Assembly: GCA_000696115.1 (NCBI GenBank)
Contig: JJOH01000109.1
Location: 17,715-81,714 of the forward strand
Direction of reading: 5' to 3'
DNA from: Streptomyces olindensis
Lineage (GTDB): Bacteria > Actinomycetota > Actinomycetes > Streptomycetales > Streptomycetaceae
Length of the DNA stretch: 64,000 nucleotides
The position numbers and the translations under genes are program-made. Each line of letters opens with the position of its first letter. Position 1 is the stretch's first letter. Shown here one piece after another: positions 17,881 to 26,477 of this stretch. The notes under the pieces were generated by a model. That model was not told the origin of the DNA and ran no database searches. It saw nothing but the letters and a program-made list of their open reading frames with translations.

Positions 17881-18777
17881 ATGGCAGCCACCCTCACCGC
17901 GGGGGCCCCCGCCCGCCCGCGCAAACTCCTGGCTTCGCGCAGGACACGCGTCGGGATCCTCTACGCGCTGCCGGTCGTCGTGTATCTGCTGGTGCTGTTC
18001 GTCTACCCGATCTTCAGCACGCTGCTGCTCAGCCTGAAGGACGCCGACGGATCGTTCACCCTGCACTGGTACGCCGACGCCCTGACCGGCGTGAACCTGT
18101 CCGTCCTGATCACCACGCTGCGGATCTCCGCCGAGACCGCCGTGTTGAGCCTGGTGTTCGGGTTCGTCCTGGCCCAGGCGATCACGCGGCTCAAGCCCAT
18201 CCTGGCGGGCCTGGCCATGCTGATCGTCGTCGTGCCGCACTTCGTGTCCGCCCTGGTACGCACCTACGGCTGGATCATCATGCTCGGTGACAAGGGCCTG
18301 GTGAACGAGACGCTGGCCGCCATGTCGGTCCCCGGAGCGCCGTTCCAGCTGCTCTACAACGAGCTCGGCGTCGTCATCGGTACGACCTCGATGATGCTGC
18401 CGTACACGGTGCTGCTGCTGTACGGCGTGATGCGCGGCGTGGACCGCCGCCTGATGGCGGCCGCGGCCAGCATGGGCGCCGGACGGGTGACCATCTTCCG
18501 CAGGGTCTACCTGCCGCTGGTCGCCCCCGGCCTGGCCAGCGCCGGGCTGCTCAGCTTCATCCTCTCGCTGGGCTACTACATCACCCCGGCCCTGATGGGC
18601 GGACCCGACCAGACGATGATCGCCACCCTCATCAACCAGCAGGTGACGAAGGAGAACCAGTGGAACGGGGCGGCCGCGCAAGGCGTGATCCTGCTGGTGC
18701 TCACCCTGGCCGGACTGCTGCTGGTCAAGGTCGTCAGCTCCCTGGGCGCCAGCCGTAAAAAGAGGAGTGCGTCATGA
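17881..18777 (+). CDS. ABC importer permease 1 (PotB type)
   Basis: A 298-residue inner-membrane permease with about six transmembrane helices. The first runs VGILYALPVVVYLLVLFVYPIF. The EAA loop that docks the ATPase is AAAASMGAGRVTIFRRVYLPLVAPG. It starts 4 bp after the ATPase gene and overlaps permease 2 by 4 bp (ATGA). Confidence 0.92.
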   Translation: MAATLTAGAPARPRKLLASRRTRVGILYALPVVVYLLVLFVYPIFSTLLLSLKDADGSFTLHWYADALTGVNLSVLITTLRISAETAVLSLVFGFVLAQAITRLKPILAGLAMLIVVVPHFVSALVRTYGWIIMLGDKGLVNETLAAMSVPGAPFQLLYNELGVVIGTTSMMLPYTVLLLYGVMRGVDRRLMAAAASMGAGRVTIFRRVYLPLVAPGLASAGLLSFILSLGYYITPALMGGPDQTMIATLINQQVTKENQWNGAAAQGVILLVLTLAGLLLVKVVSSLGASRKKRSAS

Positions 18778-19640
18778 TGGAGCTGCGCCAGAGCCTCGTC
18801 GGGCGGATCGCCCTGACCGCGGTCGCCACTGTGATCCTGCTGTTTTTGGCGCTGCCGATCGTCGTCATCCTCGTCACCTCCTTCAGCAACAACGCCTTCG
18901 CCGCCTTCCCGCCGGAGGCGTGGACGCTGAACTGGTACAAGGCCCTGTTCGCCGACGGCAGCAAATGGCCGGCCGCGCTCTCCCTGAGCGCTCTGGTCGC
19001 CGCGCTGAGTACCGTGTTCTCCCTGATCATCGGGGTGACCGCGGCGACCGCCCTGGTCCGCAGTGAACTGCCGCTGCGCTCGGCGGTCTTCGCCCTGGTC
19101 CTCGGCCCTCTGGTCATCCCGCAGATCGTCACCGCGCTCGGCCTGTTCCTGCTGTTCGAGCCCGCCGCGATGCTGGGCAGCCCCATCGCCATCGCCCTCG
19201 GACACACCGTGCTGGCCTCACCGATCGCGGTGCTGATCCTGATCGCGACCCTGCGCGGGATCGACGAACGCCTCGAGGACGCCGCCGCGAGCATGGGCGC
19301 GGGCCGGCTCACGATCGCCCGGAAGATCACCTTCCCCCTCGCCGCACCCGGCATGATCGCGGCGGCGATCTTCTCCTTCATCACCAGCTTCGACGAGTTC
19401 TACATCTCCCAGTTCCTCTCCTCGGTCGACACCGTCACCCTGCCCGTGCAGGTCTACAACTCGCTCACCTTCGAGATCGACCCCAGCGTCACCGCCGTCA
19501 GCGCGCTCCTCACCGCCTTCGCCATCCTCGCCCTCGGCCTGGTGGCCCTGGTGCGCTGGCTCGGCTCCGGACGACAGGACTCCCTGTTGTCGGTGGAGAA
19601 CACCACGGCGATCGCGGCCCCCGGAGGTGACGCCGTATGA
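18774..19640 (+). CDS. ABC importer permease 2 (PotC type)
   Basis: A 288-residue permease with about six transmembrane helices and the EAA motif EDAAASMGAGRLTIARKITFPLAAPG. FYISQFLSS near the last helices is typical of PotC-like subunits. It overlaps both neighbours by ATGA, so it is translationally coupled from permease 1 into the second aminotransferase. This ties the transporter directly to the catabolic enzymes. Confidence 0.92.
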   Translation: MMELRQSLVGRIALTAVATVILLFLALPIVVILVTSFSNNAFAAFPPEAWTLNWYKALFADGSKWPAALSLSALVAALSTVFSLIIGVTAATALVRSELPLRSAVFALVLGPLVIPQIVTALGLFLLFEPAAMLGSPIAIALGHTVLASPIAVLILIATLRGIDERLEDAAASMGAGRLTIARKITFPLAAPGMIAAAIFSFITSFDEFYISQFLSSVDTVTLPVQVYNSLTFEIDPSVTAVSALLTAFAILALGLVALVRWLGSGRQDSLLSVENTTAIAAPGGDAV

Positions 19641-20995
19641 TCGCCACCGCCCAGCGGCACCTGTTGCTGAACATGACCGACAACGGCTCGCTCGCGCTGC
19701 CGGGTCAGGAACTGTTCGTCGTCCGCCGGGGAGAGGGCCCGTACGTCGATGACGCCGAAGGCAGGCGTTACATCGACGGTCTGTCAGGGCTGTACTGCTG
19801 CCAACTCGGCTACTCCTACGGTGCCGAGTTCGCCGAGGCGGCCGAACGGCAACTGCGGGAACTGTGCTACAGCCCGCTGTGGACGGGTTCCGCGCACCCC
19901 TCGGCCATCGAACTCGCCGAGCGGCTGTCCCGGATCGCCCCCGTCGACATCGAGCACACCTTCTTCTCCAGCGGCGGCGCCGAAGCCGTCGAGACCGCCT
20001 GGAAGCTGGCCCGCCGCTACCACGCCCTGCGCGGCGAGCCGGGCCGCACCAAGGCGATCGCCCGGCGCGGCGCCTACCACGGCCTGACCATCGGCACCCT
20101 GTCGTTCAACGACGACCCCGGTCTGACGGAGCCGTACGGCCCGCCGGCGATCGACACCCGGTTCGTGTCGAACACCAACCGCTTCGGCCTGGCCCCGGAG
20201 TTCGCGGACGACGAGGTGTACACGGCCTGGCTGCTCGCGGAGTTGGAGGCCGCGATCCTGACCGAGGGCCCGGAGACCGTGGCGATGCTCATCGCCGAGC
20301 CGGTGCAGAACCGGGGCGGCTGCATCACCCCGCCCCAGGGTTACTGGCAGGGGCTTCGGGCGCTGGCCGACCGGTACGGCTTCCTGCTCGTCGCCGACGA
20401 GGTCATCACGGCCTTCGGCCGGATCGGGGAGTGGTTCGGCGGGGACCGCTACGGCGCCCGCCCGGACATAGTCACCGTCGCCAAGGGCATCACCGCCGGA
20501 TACGCCCCCCTGGGCGCGACCCTGGTCGGCACCAAGGTCACGGAGGTCATCAACCGGCCCGGTGAGGTCCTCAACCACGGATACACCTTCGCCGGACACC
20601 CGCTGAGCACGGCCATCGCCCTGCGCAACCTGGACATCATGGAGCGGGACCGGATCCTGGACAACGTCCGCGTCCTCCAAGGGGACTTGGCCAAGCGCAT
20701 GGCGGCCCTCAAGGACCTGCCCATCGTCGGCGACGTCCGCGGCACCGGGTTCTTCTACTCCTGCGAACTCGTCGGCGACCTCGACGACGGCGGTTTCAGC
20801 GCCGGCGCCCGAGCCGCTCTCATCGGCGACCTGATCCCGCGTCGGCTGCGCGAGGCCGGCCTGCTGGCCCGCGTCTACAACCGCTCCGCGCCGCTGGTCC
20901 AGATCGCGCCCCCGCTGATCAGCGACCGCGCCGTCCTCGACCGTATCGCCGCGATCATCGCCGGCACCCTCGCCGAGGCGTCCGCCCGCATCTGA
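19637..20995 (+). CDS. Class III PLP aminotransferase (omega-amine:pyruvate type, copy 2)
   Basis: A 452-residue aminotransferase. FFSSGGAEAVETAWKLARRYH binds the PLP phosphate, AYHGLTIGTLSF is the substrate loop, LLVADEVITAFGRIGEWFG holds the PLP-ring aspartate, and VAKGITAGYAPLGA holds the Schiff-base lysine. It is longer than, and only distantly related to, the aminotransferase at 3851. It resembles the group that transaminates putrescine, beta-alanine or taurine with pyruvate. Overlap with the permease gene implies that it acts on the imported compound or its oxidation product. Confidence 0.9.
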   Translation: MIATAQRHLLLNMTDNGSLALPGQELFVVRRGEGPYVDDAEGRRYIDGLSGLYCCQLGYSYGAEFAEAAERQLRELCYSPLWTGSAHPSAIELAERLSRIAPVDIEHTFFSSGGAEAVETAWKLARRYHALRGEPGRTKAIARRGAYHGLTIGTLSFNDDPGLTEPYGPPAIDTRFVSNTNRFGLAPEFADDEVYTAWLLAELEAAILTEGPETVAMLIAEPVQNRGGCITPPQGYWQGLRALADRYGFLLVADEVITAFGRIGEWFGGDRYGARPDIVTVAKGITAGYAPLGATLVGTKVTEVINRPGEVLNHGYTFAGHPLSTAIALRNLDIMERDRILDNVRVLQGDLAKRMAALKDLPIVGDVRGTGFFYSCELVGDLDDGGFSAGARAALIGDLIPRRLREAGLLARVYNRSAPLVQIAPPLISDRAVLDRIAAIIAGTLAEASARI

Positions 20996-21018
20996 TCCAT
21001 GTTTTGGGAAGGAACCAC

Positions 21019-21972
21019 ATGTACTCCATCGGTCCGCTGACCGTTGCCCCGGGCGAGCGCGCCCAGGGCCTGATCCCGGTCGGCACCAGCAGCTACGGCG
21101 TGGAGCTCGGCATTCCGCTGATCGTCGTCAACGGCGCCCAGGACGGCCCGGTCCTGTGCGTGGACGCGGGCGTGCACGGCGACGAGTACGACGGCCAGGA
21201 GGCCATCCGCCGCGTGCTCGCCGAGATCGACCCGGCCACCCTGCGCGGCACCGTCGTCGGCATCCCCTGCCTGAACACCCCCGCCTTCGAGGCGGCCGCC
21301 CGCGCGAGCGGCATCGACCACCTCAACCTCAACCGCATCTTCCCGGGCGACGCGGAGGGCTCGTACTCGCAGCGCCTGGCCGCCACCTTCGTCGAGCAGG
21401 TCGTCCCCGCCGTCGACGCCGTGGTCGACCTGCACACCGGTGGCGCCTACGGCGAGATCGCCCCGCTGGTCATCCTCCAGGGCGGCTACGAGGACCTGGC
21501 GACGGACCTGGCCCTCGCCGCCGGGCATGAACTGGTCTGGAAGGGCGGCAAGTGGGGCGGCACCGTCCGCCACCCCGTCCTCGAGGCCGGCAAGCCCGCC
21601 ATCACCATCGAGTGCGGCGGCGCCACGTACCGCGAGACCAACGTCGAGCACCACATGAACTCGATCCGCAACATCCTGCGCAGCCTCGGCATGATCGACG
21701 GCGAGGCGGAGCTGCGGGACACCTACACCACCGTCTCCGGCACCTTCGCCCGCTCCGCCGCCGGTGGCTTCTTCGTCGCCCGCGCCGAGCCGGGGGAGAC
21801 CTGCAAGGAAGGCGACCTGATCGCCACCATCACCGACCACTACGGCAACACGCTGGAGGAGGTCACCGCCCCGCAGGAGGGCATCGTGCTCTGGGTGCGC
21901 CGGATCCGCACGGTCCGTCCTGGTGACGAGGTCGTCATCTTCGGCGAGGTGCTGGGGGAGATCCAGCCATGA
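21019..21972 (+). CDS. AstE/AspA/DoeB-type zinc deacylase (copy 2)
   Basis: A 317-residue deacylase of the same family as the gene at 14588, but clearly diverged. Zinc motifs are AGVHGDEYDG and DLHTGG, with NLNRIFPG and CGGATYRETNVEHHMNSI. The C-terminal beta domain spans roughly residues 235-317. The motifs GVHGDEY and NLNRIFPG are closer to DoeB-like deacetylases than those of copy 1. An AAGGAACC ribosome-binding site precedes the ATG at 21019. Its stop overlaps the ALDH start, making aminotransferase-deacylase-ALDH a contiguous enzymatic series. Confidence 0.85.
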   Translation: MYSIGPLTVAPGERAQGLIPVGTSSYGVELGIPLIVVNGAQDGPVLCVDAGVHGDEYDGQEAIRRVLAEIDPATLRGTVVGIPCLNTPAFEAAARASGIDHLNLNRIFPGDAEGSYSQRLAATFVEQVVPAVDAVVDLHTGGAYGEIAPLVILQGGYEDLATDLALAAGHELVWKGGKWGGTVRHPVLEAGKPAITIECGGATYRETNVEHHMNSIRNILRSLGMIDGEAELRDTYTTVSGTFARSAAGGFFVARAEPGETCKEGDLIATITDHYGNTLEEVTAPQEGIVLWVRRIRTVRPGDEVVIFGEVLGEIQP

Positions 21973-23429
21973 CCGACGAACTCCAGTTGACCGAGTTGCT
22001 GATCGACGGCAAGCAGGTGCCCGCCGCCGACGGCCGCACGTTCACCGCGGTCGACCCGTCGAACGGCACGGCCATCGCCCTGGTGGCACTGGGCGGCAAG
22101 GCCGATGTGGACCAGGCAGTGGCGGCGGCGCGCGCGGCCTTCACCGCTCCCGAGTGGGCCGGGATGCGCGCCGCCGACCGGGGGCGCATCCTGTACCGGA
22201 TCGCGGAGGCCATCCGCTACCAGGGCGAACGGCTGGCCCGTCTGGAGAGCCAGGACGTCGGCAAGCCGCTTCGCCAGGCGAAGGCCGATGTCGAAGCGGC
22301 CGCCCGCTACTTCGAGTTCTACGCGGGCGTCGCCGACAAGCTCGGCGGCTCGACGATCCCGCTGGGCCCCGGCCTGATCGACTACACGGTTCGTGAGCCG
22401 ATCGGTGTCTCCGGTCAGATCATCCCGTTCAACTACCCACTGCAGAACACCGCGAGGGGCTCCGCTCCGGCACTGGCGGCGGGCTGCACGGTCGTGCTCA
22501 AGCCGTCCCCCGAGGCGCCGCTCACCCCGCTGGAGATCGGCAGGATCGCCCTGGAGTGCGGTCTGCCGCCGGGCGTGCTGAACGTCGTCCCCGGCGACGG
22601 CGAGACCGGCGCGGCCCTCGCCGGCCACCCGGACATCGACCAGGTCACCTTCACGGGCTCGGTGCCCACCGGTATCAAGGTCGCCCAGGCCGCCGCCGCC
22701 AACGTGGTGCCCTCCGTCACCGAACTGGGCGGCAAGTCGCCGGTCGTCGTCTTCGCCGACGCCGACTTCGACCTGGCGCTCGGTGCGGTCGCCGCCTCGG
22801 CGTTCGGCAACGCCGGGCAGACCTGCTCGGCCGGCACCCGGCTGCTGCTCCAGCGCGGCGCCGAGGAGTTCCTGGACAAGCTCGTCGCGCACGCCGCGTC
22901 CCTGCGCGTCGGCCCGGGTCTCACCGACCCGGACGTCGGCCCGCTGGTCGCCGCACGGCAGCGGGACCGGGTCCTCGGCTACCTCGAGCTGGCGCGGGAG
23001 GAGGGCGCCGTGGCACGGGCCGGTGGAGGCGCCCCCTCGGACCCCGACCTCGCCGACGGCTACTTCGTCGAGCCGACCGTCCTGACCGGGCTGGACAACC
23101 AGGCCCGTTGCGCCCGCGAGGAGATCTTCGGTCCCGTCGTCACGGTCATCGAGTTCGACGACGCGGACGAGGCGCTGGAGATCGCCAACGACAGTCCGTA
23201 CGGCCTCGCCTCGTACGTGTGGACCCGCGACATCGACCAGGCGATGCGCATGGCCGAGGGCATCCGGGCAGGCCAGGTGTATGTCAACGCCACCGGGGTC
23301 GGCACCGGCGTCGAACTCCCCTTCGGCGGCTACAAGCACAGCGGCTGGGGCCGGGAGAAGGGCCTCGAGGGCCTGTCCAGCTACCTGCAGACCAAGAACG
23401 TCTGCATCGGGTTCGGCAACCGGTCATGA
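21969..23429 (+). CDS. NAD(P)-dependent aldehyde dehydrogenase (copy 2, betaine/aminobutyraldehyde type)
   Basis: A 486-residue ALDH with general base in TELGGKSPVVVF, nucleophile cysteine in FGNAGQTCSAGTRLL, and the NAD motif FTGSVPTGIKVAQA. The IIPFNYP and GGYKHSGWGREKGLEG segments fit the broad aminoaldehyde dehydrogenase clade. It would oxidise an aminoaldehyde or semialdehyde from the upstream oxidases or aminotransferase. Overlapping ATGA junctions on both sides make it part of the long operon. Confidence 0.9.
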   Translation: MTDELQLTELLIDGKQVPAADGRTFTAVDPSNGTAIALVALGGKADVDQAVAAARAAFTAPEWAGMRAADRGRILYRIAEAIRYQGERLARLESQDVGKPLRQAKADVEAAARYFEFYAGVADKLGGSTIPLGPGLIDYTVREPIGVSGQIIPFNYPLQNTARGSAPALAAGCTVVLKPSPEAPLTPLEIGRIALECGLPPGVLNVVPGDGETGAALAGHPDIDQVTFTGSVPTGIKVAQAAAANVVPSVTELGGKSPVVVFADADFDLALGAVAASAFGNAGQTCSAGTRLLLQRGAEEFLDKLVAHAASLRVGPGLTDPDVGPLVAARQRDRVLGYLELAREEGAVARAGGGAPSDPDLADGYFVEPTVLTGLDNQARCAREEIFGPVVTVIEFDDADEALEIANDSPYGLASYVWTRDIDQAMRMAEGIRAGQVYVNATGVGTGVELPFGGYKHSGWGREKGLEGLSSYLQTKNVCIGFGNRS

Positions 23430-24364
23430 GATACCGTCCGCTCGGAGCACGCGGCCCGGCCGTCTCGGTGGTCGGCGTGGGCGGCAACAACTTCGGCAGC
23501 CGTCTCGACGAGGACGGCACGAAGGCCGTCGTCCACGCCGCCCTCGACGCCGGGATCACCCTGTTCGACACCGCCGACATGTATGGCGGGTCCGGCGAGC
23601 GGGGTGGCTCGCGCGGCGACGGCGAACGCCTGCTGGGCGCCGCCCTCAAGGGCCACCGCGACGACATCGTCCTCGCCACCAAGTTCGGCATGGAGATGAG
23701 CCGGGAGGCCGACCTGTACGGCCCGCGCGGATCCCGCGCCTACATCCGGCACGCGCTGGAGGCGTCACTGCGCCGGCTCGGCACCGACCGGATCGACCTG
23801 TACCAGTACCACGAACCGGACGGCGTCACGGCGTTGGAGGAGACCGTCGCCGCGCTCCAGGAGCTGGTCGACGAGGGCAAGATCCGCTACATCGGCTGCT
23901 CCAACCTTCCGGCCGAGCAGGTCACGGACGCCTTCGTGTCCACCCAGGCGCGCTACCACCTGCTCGACCGCGGTGCGGAACGGGACCTGATCCCGGCCTG
24001 CCTGCACCACGGCCTCGGCCTGCTGCCGTACTACCCGCTGGCCAACGGCCTGCTCAGCGGGAAGTACCGCCGCGGCGAGGAGCCCCCGCCCGGCAGCCGC
24101 CTGTCCTGGCGGCAGGGCTGGCTCACCGACGCGGCCCTCGACAGGGTCGAGGCACTCACCGCATACGGCGCCGACCGGGGCCTGACCCTCCTCCAGGTCG
24201 CGGTCGGCGCACTGGCGGCCCTGCCCGCCGTCGGCTCCGTCATCTGCGGAGCCATGACACCCCACCAGGTCACCGCCAACGCGGCGGCGGCCGACTGGAT
24301 ACCGAGCCCGGCCGACCTGGCCGCGCTGGACGCGATCGTCGCCCCCGGCGAACGCGTCGTCTGA
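23426..24364 (+). CDS. Aldo/keto reductase
   Basis: A 312-residue TIM-barrel NAD(P)H-dependent reductase. The start RYRPLGARGPAVSVVGVGGNNFG, the catalytic tetrad region (FDTADMYG with Asp and Tyr, VLATKFG with Lys, YQYHEPD with His) and IRYIGCSNLP are all present. It starts in a 4-bp overlap with the ALDH gene. It could detoxify excess aldehyde to alcohol while the ALDH oxidises the rest, or act on a keto intermediate. The substrate is unknown. Confidence 0.88.
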   Translation: MRYRPLGARGPAVSVVGVGGNNFGSRLDEDGTKAVVHAALDAGITLFDTADMYGGSGERGGSRGDGERLLGAALKGHRDDIVLATKFGMEMSREADLYGPRGSRAYIRHALEASLRRLGTDRIDLYQYHEPDGVTALEETVAALQELVDEGKIRYIGCSNLPAEQVTDAFVSTQARYHLLDRGAERDLIPACLHHGLGLLPYYPLANGLLSGKYRRGEEPPPGSRLSWRQGWLTDAALDRVEALTAYGADRGLTLLQVAVGALAALPAVGSVICGAMTPHQVTANAAAADWIPSPADLAALDAIVAPGERVV

Positions 24365-24409
24365 AGCCCCCACCCACTGCTGGAACCCGCGAGACTGAGG
24401 CTGAACACC

Positions 24410-25075
24410 ATGAGAGAGATCGTCACCTTCGACGCCTATGCGACCCTGATCAACTTCGAACTCGGCCCCACCACCCTGAAGGTCCTGGAGGACCGGCTTG
24501 GCCTGGACAACCTGGATGTCGACGAGTTCCTCGACGACTTCCGCGTCATGCGCTTCCAGGCCGTCCTGGAGGCCTACCGCCCCTACCACGAGATCCTGCA
24601 CTCCAGCCTGCGCAACGCCATGCGCCTGCACGGCCTGGAGTACCGCGAGTCCGACGGCGACGCCCTGGTCGAGGCCGTCCCCACCTTCGGCCCCTGGCCC
24701 GAGGTCCCGGAGGCGCTGCGCGCCCTGAAGACGAAGTACGAGATCGCCATCATCTCCAACACCGACGACAACCTGATCGCGCGCAACGTCGAGAACATCG
24801 GCGTCGAGTTCGACTACGTCATCACCGCCCAGCAGGCCGGCGCCTACAAGCCGGACCGCCAGACCTTCGAATTCGCCTTCAAGACCATGGGCGTCGAGCC
24901 CGCGCAGGTCATCCACGTCGCGCAGGGCTGGGAGTACGACCACATCCCGACCCGCGACCTCGGCCTGAAGCGCCGGGTGTGGATCAACCGCTACGGCCGC
25001 CCGGGCAGCGCCGACTACCAGCCGTACGACGAGCTGCCCGACCTGTCGGGCCTGCCGAAGCTGCTCGGCTGCTGA
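24410..25075 (+). CDS. HAD hydrolase, haloacid dehalogenase type II-like
   Basis: A 221-residue HAD enzyme. The nucleophile is D8 in VTFDAYATLIN, motif II is IISNTDDN, and motif III lysine is in AYKPDRQTFEFAFK. The aspartate-rich motif IV of phosphatases is replaced by a haloacid-dehalogenase-like HVAQGWEYDHIPTRDLGL. Family members hydrolyse L-2-haloacids to D-2-hydroxyacids, which would fit the D-2-hydroxyacid dehydrogenase at 5116. Many type II relatives in non-halogen pathways have other, undefined substrates. It is spaced 45 bp from the aldo/keto reductase and 29 bp from the oxidase. Confidence 0.82.
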   Translation: MREIVTFDAYATLINFELGPTTLKVLEDRLGLDNLDVDEFLDDFRVMRFQAVLEAYRPYHEILHSSLRNAMRLHGLEYRESDGDALVEAVPTFGPWPEVPEALRALKTKYEIAIISNTDDNLIARNVENIGVEFDYVITAQQAGAYKPDRQTFEFAFKTMGVEPAQVIHVAQGWEYDHIPTRDLGLKRRVWINRYGRPGSADYQPYDELPDLSGLPKLLGC

Positions 25076-25104
25076 ACCTTCGGACGGATGTGAGGACGCA
25101 CGCC

Positions 25105-26388
25105 ATGAAGCAGATCCCCTACTGGCTGGACACAGCCCCCGCCCTGCCCGACCGTTCCGGAAAGGACCTGCCCGACGAGGCGGACGTGGTGGTGATCGGC
25201 GGCGGCCTCACCGGCCTGTCCACCGCCTACCACACCGCCCGCAAGGGTGCCCGGGTCGTCCTCGTCGAGAAGGACAAGGTCGGCTCGGGCGCCTCCGGGC
25301 GCAACGGCAGCATGTGCACCCAGGGCATCACCATCAGCCCCGCCGAGGCGCGCAAGCGCTACGGCCAGGAGCGCGCACTGGAGCTGTACAACGCCTTCCG
25401 CGAGGCCGTCGACGTCGTCGAGGACCTCACGCGGACGGAACAGATCGACTGCGACTTCCACCGCGCCGGGCGCCTCGGCCTGGTCTGCAAGCCCGGGCAC
25501 TTCGAGGGCCTGCGCGCCAAGCAGCGCGACCTGGCCGACAACTTCGGCCACGAGACGATCGTCCTGAGCAAGAGCGAACTGCGGGCCGAACTCAGCTCGG
25601 ACTACTACCACGGCGCCCTGCTCGACCCGGACAGCGCGGCCCTGCACGTGGGCAAGTTCGTCGGCGGCCTGGCAAACGCCGCCGAGCGGGCCGGCGCCGA
25701 GATCCACGAGCGCAACGCCGCCACCGGCCTCACCCGCCTTCCCGGCGGCGGCTTCGTGGTGGAGACCATGAACGGCACCATCCGTGCCAAGCAGGTCATG
25801 GCGGCGACGGACGCCTACACCGACAAGTCGATGCCGTGGTTCCGCAAGCGGCTGATCAACGTCGGCAGCTTCATCATCGTCACCGAACCGCTGGGGGAGG
25901 CGCGCGCCAAGGAGCTCATCCCGAACGGCCGCCTGCTGGTCGCCCACAAGAACGTCGGCCACTACGTCCGCCTCACCCCCGACAACCGTCTCGCCTTCGG
26001 CGGCCGGGCCCGCTTCGCCCCCTCCAACCCGGCCTCCGACATCAAGAGCGGCGACATCCTCAAGCGGGAGATGACCGAGATCTTCCCGCAGCTGGCGGGG
26101 GTGCGCATCGACTACGTGTGGGGCGGCATGGTCGGTTTCTCCTGGGACCGCATTCCGCACGCGGGCGAGGCCAACGGCCTGTACTACTCCATGGGTTACT
26201 GCGGTCACGGCGTCCAGATGGCCACGTACATGGGCCGCGCCGTCGCCGAGATGATGGACGGCAGGCCCGAGGCCAACCCGCTGCGCGGTTTCGGCTTCCC
26301 GAAGGTCCCCGTCCCCTTCTACAACGGCACCGCCTGGTTCCTGCCGTTCGGCGGCGCCTACTACAAGGCCAAGGACCGCCTGCTCTGA
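25105..26388 (+). CDS. FAD-dependent oxidoreductase, gamma-glutamylputrescine oxidase-like
   Basis: A 427-residue DAO-family flavoenzyme. It has an N-terminal IPYWLDTAPALP segment typical of PuuB relatives, the FAD motif VVIGGGLTGLSTAYHTARKG, the flavin-loop GSGASGRNGSMCTQG, and a C-terminal FAD motif GLYYSMGYCGHGVQMATYMGRAVAEMM. It would oxidise a primary amine or a gamma-glutamylated diamine to the aldehyde. No glutamate-polyamine ligase (PuuA) or PuuD hydrolase lies in the window, so a gamma-glutamyl route is unsupported and a free or N-acyl diamine is more likely. Its C-terminus resembles the short remnant at 3264. Confidence 0.85.
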   Translation: MKQIPYWLDTAPALPDRSGKDLPDEADVVVIGGGLTGLSTAYHTARKGARVVLVEKDKVGSGASGRNGSMCTQGITISPAEARKRYGQERALELYNAFREAVDVVEDLTRTEQIDCDFHRAGRLGLVCKPGHFEGLRAKQRDLADNFGHETIVLSKSELRAELSSDYYHGALLDPDSAALHVGKFVGGLANAAERAGAEIHERNAATGLTRLPGGGFVVETMNGTIRAKQVMAATDAYTDKSMPWFRKRLINVGSFIIVTEPLGEARAKELIPNGRLLVAHKNVGHYVRLTPDNRLAFGGRARFAPSNPASDIKSGDILKREMTEIFPQLAGVRIDYVWGGMVGFSWDRIPHAGEANGLYYSMGYCGHGVQMATYMGRAVAEMMDGRPEANPLRGFGFPKVPVPFYNGTAWFLPFGGAYYKAKDRLL

Positions 26389-26415
26389 GCAGGTGACGAC
26401 ACCGGTGACACCACA

Positions 26416-26447
26416 GGGGCCTTCCCCGCCGCCGCGCGGAAGGCCCC
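26416..26447 (+). terminator. Hairpin between the PuuB-like oxidase and aspA
   Basis: Perfect 10-bp stem GGGGCCTTCC / GGAAGGCCCC with a 12-nt loop, 28 bp after the oxidase stop and 31 bp before aspA. It is either the end of the long operon or an attenuator within it. Confidence 0.65.
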
Positions 26448-26477
26448 GCCAAGCCTGCCGAGAGAAGGCCCCGCCTC

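Noticed and set aside
16711..18681. 656-codon minus-strand open frame opposite the ABC transporter genes
   Set aside because: Antisense shadow. The Gln/His/Asp-rich product has no recognisable domain.
25105..26388. Canonical Puu (gamma-glutamyl-putrescine) pathway
   Set aside because: A PuuB-like oxidase is present, but no gamma-glutamyl-polyamine synthetase (PuuA) or PuuD hydrolase was found in the window.
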